NCBI GenBank assembly: GCA_963674575.2
Contig: CAXXQT010000009.1
Span: 248,001 to 312,000, forward strand
Direction: 5' to 3'
DNA length: 64,000 nucleotides
DNA from: JAAYAY01 sp963674575
Lineage (GTDB): Bacteria; Planctomycetota; Planctomycetia; Pirellulales; Thermoguttaceae
Both the position numbers and the translations under genes were made by a program. Positions 44,346 through 52,320 of this stretch are shown piece by piece. The notes beneath the pieces are model-generated. The model had not been told where the DNA came from and searched no databases. It saw nothing but the letters and a program-made list of their open reading frames with translations. Every line of letters begins with the position of its first letter. The first letter of the stretch is position 1.

Positions 44346-44819
44346 CTACGTATTCTTCCACAGCCCGTGCAGGTTGCAGTAGGCCCGAGCGGTTACTTCC
44401 TGCGCGTCAGTCTTGAAGACGGCTTCGGGTTTGTCACCCGGCTTCAAGGCCTTCGTGCAAACGCCGTCCTCGCAGATGAGCTGGATGCCAACGATCAGGT
44501 GCGATTCGGTCATCGGGTGGGGCACGCTTCCGACCTTGACCTTGTAGCCGCCTTCGATCTTCTCGATGACTGGTACGTGCTTCTCGCTGCCCTTGTCTTC
44601 GGTCTTCTCGACCATCAGTTCCATGGGTTGTCCGCAGTGCTTGAGCGAAGAGCTGCCCGGCTGCATGACCTGCACGATCGTATCGCAGACCTTGCACTTG
44701 TAGAGTTGCAGCGGAGCCTCTTCCGGCATGCCCGCCGCCATGGCCGAGCCGGCCGACCCTGCCATCATGGTGCCCGCTCCGAGTCCTGCCGCCACACTGA
44801 TGAAATCTCGTCGCTTCAT
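44346..44819 (-). CDS. Superoxide reductase (desulfoferrodoxin-like) with Tat-type signal
   Basis: The ATG at 44819 follows GGGAGAG and gives 157 aa. Residues 1-29 are a Tat-like signal (K-R-R-D-F-I-S then a Gly/Ala-rich core ending A-M-A-A). The catalytic Fe(His)4Cys ligands are all present: H81, H101, H107, C148, H151, with E79-K80 before H81. The spacings (20, 6, 41, 3) equal those of characterised desulfoferrodoxins. The N-terminal desulforedoxin-like site has C42, C45 and C62, but the third Cys is replaced by H61. It reduces superoxide to peroxide and is expected outside the cytoplasm. Convergent with the FAD oxidoreductase. Confidence 0.88.
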   Translation of the reverse strand: MKRRDFISVAAGLGAGTMMAGSAGSAMAAGMPEEAPLQLYKCKVCDTIVQVMQPGSSSLKHCGQPMELMVEKTEDKGSEKHVPVIEKIEGGYKVKVGSVPHPMTESHLIVGIQLICEDGVCTKALKPGDKPEAVFKTDAQEVTARAYCNLHGLWKNT

Positions 44820-44920
44820 GTTGGTCTCTCCCGTCGTCGAGGTGCCGAAGGTGATGCTCATGTGGTCGCCCCTGTCATGGGCGACCACCCTGCAACGGCA
44901 GTCTACGCAACCCTCTCAGA

Positions 44921-45034
44921 CAACGCAAGCCACGGGGACTGGTCCATTTTTCGGCCAGCACGGCACTTTGGCAAACAGGCGTTGCCCGAAAACATGGACC
45001 TGTCCCCTTCCTTCGCGACTTTGCAGCTCCCCTG
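44921..45034. repeat. Foldback repeat, copy 2
   Basis: Homologous to 37406-37530: GGGGACTGGTCCATTTTTCGG and CCGAAAACATGGACCTGTCC are both present, but the outer arms are degraded. It lies just upstream of the superoxide reductase start (minus strand) and downstream of the HzsA-like gene. Confidence 0.8.
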
Positions 45035-45051
45035 ACGTTCCAACAAAGAAC

Positions 45052-47910
45052 TCAATCAGTAGTCCCCCCCGATTTGAAGAGAAAGGCATACTGACGCTTG
45101 AACTGGAGCAATTCGGCCTCCTGCTCAGGGCTGAATGCCCCCTGGGTGTGCCCATAAGTGTCCATCCACGTGTAAAGCCGCTGGCGCTCGCCCGCTTCGA
45201 GCCCCACTTTCTTGTGAAGTTCGTCGCTTGCAAGGTACTGAAGCAGTTTGCTTCTGAGGGAGGAACTTTCACCGGGAACCGAGAAGTCCTTCTCGAAGAC
45301 GAGGCTTTGCAGGTCGTTTTCGGCGTAGCCAAGGAGCGAAGCGTAGGACTTGGCGCTCGTGAGGTCAAAGCCCGGAGCCTCGCCATCGGGTCGATGGCAG
45401 GTCGTGCAACGCCGGTCGAGCACGGGCTGGACCATCCGATCGAACCGCAGGGGCCACGAACCCTCGCAGCCGGGAACCAGCCGATCGGGTTCGGCCAGGA
45501 GGGCTCGGGGAGCCAGCGGAGCGGTCGGCGTCTGCTCGCGGCGCTCGTGGCAGCCGACACAGGAGAGGGCTTCCCCGGGTTGCACGTAGGTGAGCGACCG
45601 CATGGTCTGCACGGCTCGTCCCTGCTCATCCAGGGCCTGGAAGAACACGGCAACCCCCGAGGGAACTTCAAACAGAGCCGAACCGTCCGGCTCCACCGCC
45701 ACACTGCCAAGAACATACTTGCCGGTCTCTTCCCGGCTCACGCCTAGCGATGGCGTGTTCATTTGCGGCTGGACCTTGGGCGGCACACCGACAATACGTA
45801 TCCGTTTGACCGTCCCGCGCTCCACGCCCGCCAGGCCGGCGTAGACATCCTGCACCAGGAACCGGCCCACGCCGCCCGCAGCAACATTCACCTTGCTCGG
45901 TTGAACCGGCGGACGGACCCGCGAGCGAATCGGGATGGGAGTCATGCTCGAAATGGCCGGATCCCGATAGAGCAGTTCCAGATTGCCGTAGCGGTCCAGC
46001 AGGTAGATCCCCTGGGCATTCGACGGGTTGCGATCGTCCGTCATCACCCGGCTGTGAGGCGGCAGGTGCCGATCGGACCAACTGACCAAGTAAAGGTCTT
46101 CCGAAAGCGGAAAGGGGTTGGCGTAGTAGTGGCCGATGTTCTCCTCGGTTTCGGGGAAGGGAACCTCGGGGGTCAGACGCGTGATCGGCGCATCGCCTTC
46201 CAGCCCCTTCGTCCGGTCCAGCAACACGAGCGACCCGCCCGTGATCGAATGGTGGGCGGCGCCGGTGAAGATGATCTTGTTCGAACCCGGCACTTCCCTC
46301 GGCTCCATGGTGGCCTGGGGCGCCCGCGTGTAGTTGCCATAAACAAGCTGGGCGTTGCTGCCGTCCTGGTTCGACGACCACAGGCTGAAGAAGTGCCCGT
46401 TGAAACGGTCGATGTAGTCCCAGCGGCAATAGAGGATGCGACCGTCCGAGCCCACCGACGGTGTGTATTCAAACGTCTCAAAGGCCGACAGAGGCCTCAT
46501 GTTCCGTCCGTCGGCATCCATCGCGTGCAGTGTGAAAACCGGCACGGGCCGATGATTGCCGCCGCCACATCGAACGTAACTGTCCGGCAGATCCGCCTCG
46601 AGCGTTCGGGCGGTGTTCTCGGCCGAGCATTGCAGAAACGTGCCCTTGCGCGTGGAAAGAAACAGGATCCGCCCGTCCGGCAGATAACGCCCGTCGAAAT
46701 CGTCGTAGCGTCCACGCGTGATGCGTCGGGCCTCACCGTTGGCCAGATCGATCTCGTAAAGATGGTAGAAAGCCGTTTCCGGCAGGTTTGACTTCACCAC
46801 CTTGTCCTGAATCTCGGCCACCTTCGGATCGTATTCCGCGTAGGCCACAAGCAGCCGCTTCCCGTCAAAGTCGAGATCGGGCCGAGCGAAGTTGCCCTCG
46901 GGAAATCCCTCGCTCAGGCAACGCAACGTGGCCCGGGGCGACTTGAAATCGTCGAGCACAAACACCCCGCCGCCCGGCCGAGTCCACCAGCCGTAGTACT
47001 GGTCGGAGAGATGGGGGAACTGGGTGGGAACGCGTTTGACGAACAGGATCGCGTCAAAGTCCAGCAGCGGATGCCGCAGCAGCGCCCCGCGGATGGCCCA
47101 ACGAGCATCGAGATAGACGCGAGTCCAATCCCCTTCAGAAGATCCCGGCTTGAGGGCACGAGCCCGCTCTTCGACATCGCGGAATGCGTCTTGCGTCGCT
47201 TCTACATCGACGCCCCTTCCCGCCAGATCTTCAGCGGCCTGCCAACCTCGCCGGAGAGTTGTCTCCACGATCCGCGGCCAGTCCAACACCGTCACCGGCG
47301 AACCGCTCGACCACTGGCTCGTGCTGCTTTGCAGCGCCGGTTTGCCCAAGGCAACGTTCTCGTTCGTGCAGGCCTCGTAGACCTGGACCTCGTCCAGGTG
47401 GAAGTAGCTCGTCGTGGGCAGTTGAAGCCGAACGTACCGAGCCGTTCGTCCATCAAGGGGCACGACGAGCGGCCTCTTGTCCGTGAAGCCAAAGAACGCC
47501 TGGCCGTTGTGCTCGTAGACCTGCTCGAAATGCTCAGGATCGTCGCCCAAGAGAACCCGGATGTGGGCGTTGCGGTTCCCCATACCGCCGTCACAGCGAT
47601 TGTAGAGAACCACCCGGTCGAGAGACGTGGTTTTCCCCAGGTCCACCTGCCACCACGGATTTTTCTCGTTGGCGGTGTGGAATCCCCACTTGCCGTCGAT
47701 CACGCCGTCGCATCCCCCTGCAGCATCGGCGGCGGCCAGGACTGTTTGCGACTGGGCCGGGAAACGGAGCTTCGCCTGGATCAGCCAGTCGGCTTCGATC
47801 TGGGCCGGCGTGATGGCAGGGCCTTGGAATGGGCCCTCAGACCTTGCCTGACTGAAAAATCCCAAGGCCAGGCCAACACCAATCGCCAACAGAAAAGAGG
47901 GGCGTGCCAT
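45052..47910 (-). CDS. Exported HzsA-like protein: discoidin, PD40 propeller, HZS-alpha-like and c-type heme motifs
   Basis: The ATG at 47910 has an AAAGGAGACG ribosome-binding site and a signal peptide (FLLAIGVGLALGFFSQARS). A longer frame upstream translates a repeat element and is rejected. The 952-aa order is: discoidin-like domain (about 60-180), helical linker, PD40/TolB-like propeller (about 280-640), a region resembling the hydrazine synthase alpha-subunit middle domain (V-Q-D-V-Y-x-G-L, V-K-R-I-R-I-V, about 690-720), then heme sites C784-V-G-C787-H788 and C835-T-T-C838-H839. Such HzsA-related proteins are widespread in planctomycetes that are not anammox, so hydrazine synthesis is not implied. 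Confidence 0.8.
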   Translation of the reverse strand: MARPSFLLAIGVGLALGFFSQARSEGPFQGPAITPAQIEADWLIQAKLRFPAQSQTVLAAADAAGGCDGVIDGKWGFHTANEKNPWWQVDLGKTTSLDRVVLYNRCDGGMGNRNAHIRVLLGDDPEHFEQVYEHNGQAFFGFTDKRPLVVPLDGRTARYVRLQLPTTSYFHLDEVQVYEACTNENVALGKPALQSSTSQWSSGSPVTVLDWPRIVETTLRRGWQAAEDLAGRGVDVEATQDAFRDVEERARALKPGSSEGDWTRVYLDARWAIRGALLRHPLLDFDAILFVKRVPTQFPHLSDQYYGWWTRPGGGVFVLDDFKSPRATLRCLSEGFPEGNFARPDLDFDGKRLLVAYAEYDPKVAEIQDKVVKSNLPETAFYHLYEIDLANGEARRITRGRYDDFDGRYLPDGRILFLSTRKGTFLQCSAENTARTLEADLPDSYVRCGGGNHRPVPVFTLHAMDADGRNMRPLSAFETFEYTPSVGSDGRILYCRWDYIDRFNGHFFSLWSSNQDGSNAQLVYGNYTRAPQATMEPREVPGSNKIIFTGAAHHSITGGSLVLLDRTKGLEGDAPITRLTPEVPFPETEENIGHYYANPFPLSEDLYLVSWSDRHLPPHSRVMTDDRNPSNAQGIYLLDRYGNLELLYRDPAISSMTPIPIRSRVRPPVQPSKVNVAAGGVGRFLVQDVYAGLAGVERGTVKRIRIVGVPPKVQPQMNTPSLGVSREETGKYVLGSVAVEPDGSALFEVPSGVAVFFQALDEQGRAVQTMRSLTYVQPGEALSCVGCHERREQTPTAPLAPRALLAEPDRLVPGCEGSWPLRFDRMVQPVLDRRCTTCHRPDGEAPGFDLTSAKSYASLLGYAENDLQSLVFEKDFSVPGESSSLRSKLLQYLASDELHKKVGLEAGERQRLYTWMDTYGHTQGAFSPEQEAELLQFKRQYAFLFKSGGTTD

Positions 47911-48005
47911 GGACGTCTCCTTTGGCAAGAAACTCTCGACGTGCGAGCCTTCAGGCTCCAACCCCAACAGCTTGACCGCTGATGCCGCCGGAGTCAAAGC
48001 CGTTT

Positions 48006-48130
48006 GCCAGGAGAACTGCAAAGTCACGGGGACTGGTCCATTTTTCGGCCAGCAAGGTGATTTGGCGAACATGCGCCGCCCGAAAACATGGACCTGTCCC
48101 CTTTCCCCATGACTTTGCAGATCTCCTGAG
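48006..48130. repeat. Foldback repeat, copy 3
   Basis: GCCAGGAGAACTGCAAAGTC opens the unit and GACTTTGCAGATCTCCTG closes it, so the outer arms pair nearly perfectly. Inner arms are as in copy 1. It occupies the divergent region between the HzsA-like gene and the hypothetical at 48296. Confidence 0.85.
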
Positions 48131-48295
48131 CTGTTTGCCGCCACACTTTTTTCCCGCGTTATATGGGCCGGAATAACTCGCCTCAGAAGCCAGGTCGCGT
48201 TCCCAATCCGGAAGGCATCCTCCCATCAGCCCCCACTGTAGAGCAGCGAACTTTGCCCAGTTTCCACAACCCCCCTGCGAAACGAGGTCGTTCCA

Positions 48296-49420
48296 ATGAG
48301 AAAGAAGCACATTGGCTGGTTGGCAGTCGCAGTTGCCGCCGCCCTGGTTGGTTCTCTAATTGTCCGAGCGGATTCCCCAGCGGACGAGAAAACGACTGAA
48401 TCCGCTAAGCCCGTCAAACTGGGGGAGAAGTCGGTCACGGTCTTCCCGGTCGTCATCACGCCGGGGAAGAACATGACGCCCGACATGCGCCACCGACTCG
48501 GCGAGGTTGTCGGGATGCTGCTGGAGCGTTCCGGCATGGATGACGTGCGGCTTGGCGAGGCCGAATTCCTGCCGAAGGAAGGACAGTCTCCCGAGCAGGT
48601 CGCCAAGGCCTTTGGCGAGTTTGTGGCCAGCCAGAAGATCAAGACACCTTATGGACTGTTCGCCGAGATTCAGGGCCAACCCAAATCGGGAGTCCAGGCC
48701 ATCCAAATCGTCGTGGCAGAGGCTGCCGGAAACGTGGTTCTTACGGAGACCACGGAGCGTGAAGCCCTCTCCCGGTCCGGTCCGATGGTCCCCAAAGATC
48801 CTATGAGTTGCTGCGTCTTCATTATGGGCCGCCTGAAGGACCCGTGGAGCCTGTCCGATCCCCTTCGCAGCAATGCCCCCCGTGGCAAGGTAGAGGAGAA
48901 CTGGCGCAAGAAATCCGGCCTGCCGAGCGACGACGAATTCGCGGCCATGCGGAAACGGGAAGCGAAACTGCGAAAGCAGTTTCGCGAGAGTTCTCTGGAA
49001 GTGTACCCCAGTCAGAAACTTGAATCGTCCACGGCAGCAAAGCTAGCGGCGTTGCTGGGCGATGTGGGTTTCTCCACCGTCCAGGCCGCCAAACAGGGCC
49101 CCAACCTTGACGTGCCCGGCAGCCCCAACGAGCAGGAAGTTCTTTGGCGAACTGCACGCCGTGCTCGTGCGTACTTCCAAGAGAACACACCGTCGACGAA
49201 CCACGTGCTGGTGGCCGATTTCTCGATCGGCCAGGTGGAAGGGAAGACCAAGGTGGGAGCCGTTCATTGGATTCTCTGCGATCGTCGGGGGGATTGGGTC
49301 ATGGTCGATTTTCAGAATTCGCACCACAGCGATTTTCAGCGGCTCGAACCTGACTCGGTTGAGGATTGTCTGGAATTGGTGAAGGTGCGCCTCAAGAAAC
49401 GGCTGGCCGCGGCGAATTAG
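48296..49420 (+). CDS. Exported hypothetical protein
   Basis: 374 aa with a signal peptide (WLAVAVAAALVGSLIVRA, cleaved near residue 26). The mature part is alpha/beta with no Cys pair conserved in an obvious motif and no recognised catalytic signature. T-N-H-V-L-V-A-D-F-S and V-H-W-I-L-C-D-R near residues 300-335 look like adjacent core strands. The region around residues 205-235 is strongly charged and helical. No functional neighbour is evident. Confidence 0.65.
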   Translation: MRKKHIGWLAVAVAAALVGSLIVRADSPADEKTTESAKPVKLGEKSVTVFPVVITPGKNMTPDMRHRLGEVVGMLLERSGMDDVRLGEAEFLPKEGQSPEQVAKAFGEFVASQKIKTPYGLFAEIQGQPKSGVQAIQIVVAEAAGNVVLTETTEREALSRSGPMVPKDPMSCCVFIMGRLKDPWSLSDPLRSNAPRGKVEENWRKKSGLPSDDEFAAMRKREAKLRKQFRESSLEVYPSQKLESSTAAKLAALLGDVGFSTVQAAKQGPNLDVPGSPNEQEVLWRTARRARAYFQENTPSTNHVLVADFSIGQVEGKTKVGAVHWILCDRRGDWVMVDFQNSHHSDFQRLEPDSVEDCLELVKVRLKKRLAAAN

Positions 49421-49672
49421 TTACCGGAGCCATTTATACGGGGCGGCGCAACATCGAGTTGCAAACAAGCGTCTCTTCACGAAGCGAAGAGCGACTTGGT
49501 GCGACACTTATTGCTGCCCCGACGCTAAATGCTCCAGCGCATCGACGCCCCCCGAGGAACCGAACCACGCAGCGCTTGCTGTCCTTGGCCCATGGATCGA
49601 TAAGGACGTCAATCGTCGTGGAGGCGGAGGCAAACAAACACGGCCGCGATGCCAACCGGACCCTCTTGTGCT

Positions 49673-49727
49673 GGGGGTCGTCTCGCACTCTACCTGTGCC
49701 CAAGCGAGGCGACCCCCGTTCTTTTTT
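49673..49727 (+). terminator. Rho-independent terminator-like hairpin
   Basis: GGGGGTCGTCTCGC (49673-49686) pairs with GCGAGGCGACCCCC (49704-49717) with one G-U wobble, followed by GTTCTTTTTT. It is 250 nt after the hypothetical at 48296 and may end a long 3' untranslated region. Confidence 0.75.
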
Positions 49728-49806
49728 GCTTCACGGGGACGGTCCAGATTCTCTACGGCGCGGCGGGCGTCCTGCTGGAATACCAACCCCGGTAGGTCCA
49801 CTTCCG

Positions 49807-49842
49807 CCCTCCGTTGCCTTTGTTAACTCCTGTTCAAAATGG
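49807..49842 (+). repeat. 36-bp dispersed repeat, copy 2
   Basis: CCCTCCGTTGCCTTTGTTAA opens a 36-bp match to 41146-41181 with three differences. Confidence 0.7.
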
Positions 49843-50037
49843 GCCGACATCACGCGTTGTCTCCGCGTCGGCGGGACCGTTCGGCACAGCGTTTGCTCCC
49901 TTCTTCAAGCCGGAAAAAGCCCCTGGAGGCGGTTTTCGCCGGGAATTACCCAATTCTCCGCCAAAACGGTCTTTCGGAGCGGCCGATCCGAGGTCGGTCG
50001 ACCAACGCCACCGTCGAACAAAGATGTCAGAATCAAG

Positions 50038-50523
50038 ATGCAGCACTACAACATTGTCACCCCTCGCGGGCTGCGAGGCAAAGGCGGCTCGGACCAGAAA
50101 CCTCCTCGCCCCACCCATCCGCCCATCAGTGGTTGGGAGTCCTTCCTCCACGATGGGGAGGGCTATCTGAAAACGGCCCTTGCCGCGCACGAGAAGCGAA
50201 GCCGGGTCTTCACCCCAGAGATTCTCTTCAACGTGGCCGCCATGGCAATCGAGAAGTTCTTCATGGCCGCCCTCATGTCGCACGGCGAAATGCCCATGAA
50301 CCACACCATGGCCGACATGATCCCGGCCATGGAAGAGGTCTTTCCCGACGCAGTGACCGACATTCGCGAGGCCGTCCTCGCCCTCGATACCTACCAGCAA
50401 ATCTGTGATCCCTGGGCGTACTCGATCACGCCTCCCAACGCCGACGAAATCCCCGGCATCCTGGCCCTGGCCGGGAAAATCCACACCCTCGTGGCCGACG
50501 ATCTTGTGACCAACTCTGCCTGA
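50038..50523 (+). CDS. HEPN-like helical protein
   Basis: The ATG at 50038 gives 161 aa. After a basic, proline-rich N-terminus the rest is helical, with A-A-M-A-I-E-K-F-F-M-A-A-L-M-S-H-G-E-M-P (about 70-90), reminiscent of HEPN helices that pack around a charged pair. The R-x4-H RNase signature of toxic HEPN proteins is not visible, so a non-nuclease or sensor role is more likely. It is followed by a 101-aa gene after 13 nt with a GAAAGGAATAG ribosome-binding site, forming a two-gene unit. Confidence 0.55.
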   Translation: MQHYNIVTPRGLRGKGGSDQKPPRPTHPPISGWESFLHDGEGYLKTALAAHEKRSRVFTPEILFNVAAMAIEKFFMAALMSHGEMPMNHTMADMIPAMEEVFPDAVTDIREAVLALDTYQQICDPWAYSITPPNADEIPGILALAGKIHTLVADDLVTNSA

Positions 50524-50536
50524 AAGGAATAGCACG

Positions 50537-50842
50537 ATGGGGCTTAAGAAGCTGGGAGTCGTCAAGGACATCGTCGATTCGATAGGCATGGGGATTTCCT
50601 ATGCCTACGAGGATTTGGTGTTCCTCGAACACAACGCCCTCCTCCTCCAGTTCGCCAAGGACGACAACACCGTCATCGTCCACCGCAATCGCGAGGCGGA
50701 AGAGCCGGCCGTCAGCGAGGCGGTTGGGGAGCTAAAACGTTCCGCCACGGCTCACGAGATGACCTTTGTCGACGGCAGCCTCTACGAAATGACCCAGGCC
50801 GACGACGAAAACCTCCGCATCGAATTCCTTCCGGCCGCCTGA
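50537..50842 (+). CDS. Small hypothetical protein paired with the HEPN-like gene
   Basis: 101 aa, no signal or membrane segment. The central L-V-F-L-E-H-N-A-L-L-L-Q-F and T-V-I-V-H-R-N strands suggest a small alpha/beta fold. Family unknown. The AAAGGA ribosome-binding site and 13-nt spacing after the HEPN-like gene indicate joint expression, so it may be its partner or regulator. Confidence 0.6.
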   Translation: MGLKKLGVVKDIVDSIGMGISYAYEDLVFLEHNALLLQFAKDDNTVIVHRNREAEEPAVSEAVGELKRSATAHEMTFVDGSLYEMTQADDENLRIEFLPAA

Positions 50843-51246
50843 CGGTATCAAAGCAGTCTTCTCGCCTCAGGAGGGGTGGCCAAGAAAACCCTGGAAATTG
50901 CCAGCCTGTCTGTCAAAATGGTTCAGTCGAACTGAATGCCACAACGTTTATAGTGTGGACTTGGGTATGCGTGGATCGCCGAACGTGCCCACAGATGATC
51001 GAGCAGGGCATTTCTGGTCATGGGGCATGGTTGTCCAGAGGCTGCGAGCGGGATGATGAAAGGAGGAGGCATAGCCTCTTGCCCCCCTCCCTAGAGGTGC
51101 TAAATGCTGAAATATCCCATTTCTGGGAGAAATCACGCGTCTGTCCGTTGACATCAAGCCGTATAGTAAATTAAGAGAGAACTTCGCAACAGTTATTTGT
51201 GTCGATCAGTGTTGATAGTGACCGAGAAAATACGAGCCGAACAGTC
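50843..51246. other. 404-bp intergenic region, less GC-rich
   Basis: No gene recognised. Base composition drops toward the right. ATCAGTGTTGATAG near 51205 resembles the ATTAGCGTTGATTAGCG wording at 52098-52128. The promoter of the following small gene probably lies here. Confidence 0.45.
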
Positions 51247-51465
51247 ATGTATGACAGCAACTTTTCGACGTTCCTCTTTGGAAGGCCGTCCTATGCTGAG
51301 GGCGTTGCTCGCCTTCTGGATTTTGGGGGAACGCTGAATCAATACAATACCACGAAGAATGGCATTTCGGCAGATCTCAGGGCGCTACGCGCCGATTGGA
51401 ACGCGGTTGGACAGGATGTGGCGCAGGCAGCCTTCAATGACATTCGCCATCAGATGGGGAACTGA
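51247..51465 (+). CDS. 72-aa hypothetical protein
   Basis: From ATG 51247 (a GTG at 51199 would add 16 residues). The protein is soluble: F-G-R-P-S-Y-A-E-G-V-A-R-L-L-D-F-G-G-T-L-N-Q-Y-N is a distinctive block followed by a helix with A-D-W-N-A-V-G-Q-D. I recognise the pattern as a recurrent small hypothetical of unknown function. Its TGA overlaps the ATG of the DUF2335 gene (TGATG), indicating coupling. Confidence 0.6.
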   Translation: MYDSNFSTFLFGRPSYAEGVARLLDFGGTLNQYNTTKNGISADLRALRADWNAVGQDVAQAAFNDIRHQMGN

Positions 51466-51986
51466 TGGACGATCTTCTGCCGGCATCCAGCGACGAAGAA
51501 GAGCAGCCTGATGACGGGCAAGTTACGTGTCCTAACGAGGACACCATAAAAGAAGTATCTCGTCAGATAATGGTTGCTCAACAGCGGCTGGAGCATTTTC
51601 AAGGGCCAGTGCCGCACCCCAGTATTCTGGAAGGCTACGAGAACCTCGTGCCGGGCTCAGCCGAGAGAATACTCTCGCAGGCTGAACGCTAAACCGATCA
51701 TCGAATTCATCTGGAACGGACGGTGATCAGCGCCGACGTTTCTAACTCAAAGCTTGGGCTCTGGCTAGGCTTCATCTTGTCTTTGGCTGCGATTCTTGGC
51801 GGCACGGTCCTCGTCGCCCTTGGGCACGATTCGGCCGGAGCCACGATCGCTACGGCTGCTGTTGCCACCTTGGCTGGGGTGTTTGTGTACGGCAGTAAGA
51901 CAAGGAGCAAGGAACGGCAAGAGAAGGCATTGGTCGTACCGCCTCCTTCTTCTCAAGAGACTCCCGATCGGGACGAGAGCGACTAA
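51465..51986 (+). pseudogene. DUF2335 membrane protein interrupted by one in-frame TAA
   Basis: Codons 1-75 end G-S-A-E-R-I-L-S-Q-A-E-R-stop (TAA 51690-51692). Reading straight on in the same frame gives T-D-H-R-I-H-L-E-R-T-V-I-S-A-D, then two hydrophobic segments (LGLWLGFILSLAAILGG and TIATAAVATLAGVFVYG). The order P-x-P-x4-L-x3-E-x-L-V-P-G-x-A-E-R-I-L, H-R-x3-E, two TM helices is the DUF2335 layout, so this was one gene of about 173 codons. One C-to-T change of a CAA codon would explain it. Both halves are otherwise intact, so the loss is recent, or it is a sequence error or readthrough. Confidence 0.78.
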
Positions 51987-52320
51987 TCACTCCGCCCGTC
52001 ATTCCCGGTTTCGCTTCTCGCAGGGTCTGCGAGCACCGCAAAGTCGTGTTCGCCGCATTCTTACGCGCACTCTGCCCTCCTTAACTCTTCCCCTTCTATT
52101 AGCGTCCATCAGCGTTGATTAGCGGTTCGGACTACTCCCTGCCACCTTTCCGCCCGCCGCTCGTGAAAGAAGCGGGATTCCGATTTGCCAAGTGGCGCGC
52201 TTCCAAATCACTCGGGGGCCGCTTATCCTGGGATGCACTCACTTGCGACCCTGGCCGACGGGTACGGATCTCGCCCCTCCAGGATCGCCAGGTCGTTGCA
52301 TCCATTCGGGAGGCCCCAAC
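51987..52320. other. 334-bp intergenic region
   Basis: Contains the repetitive TTAGCGTCCATCAGCG / TTGATTAGCGG segment (52098-52128), similar in wording to the inverted repeat after the sulfatase gene. No ORF is supported. In-frame codons upstream of the GH95 ATG at 52321 do not encode a better start. Confidence 0.45.

Larger units (their letters stand above)
49421..50037. other. 617-bp gap with terminator-like hairpin and repeat, no supported gene
   Basis: The forward frame stays open here and joins the HEPN-like gene, but the translation is Arg/Ser/Pro-rich, crosses a terminator and a dispersed repeat, and has no domain. A minus-strand 89-codon frame (49434-49703) is also unsupported. The gap may contain decayed mobile DNA. 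Confidence 0.5.

Noticed and set aside
45052..47910. Anammox hydrazine synthesis
   Set aside because: Only an HzsA-related protein is present, and such proteins are widespread in planctomycetes without anammox.
47911..48144. 78-residue N-terminal extension of the HzsA-like protein
   Set aside because: It translates foldback repeat copy 3 and lies upstream of a strong ribosome-binding site and signal peptide.
49366..50037. Forward extension of the HEPN-like gene by 224 codons
   Set aside because: It crosses a terminator hairpin and a dispersed repeat and overlaps the previous gene.
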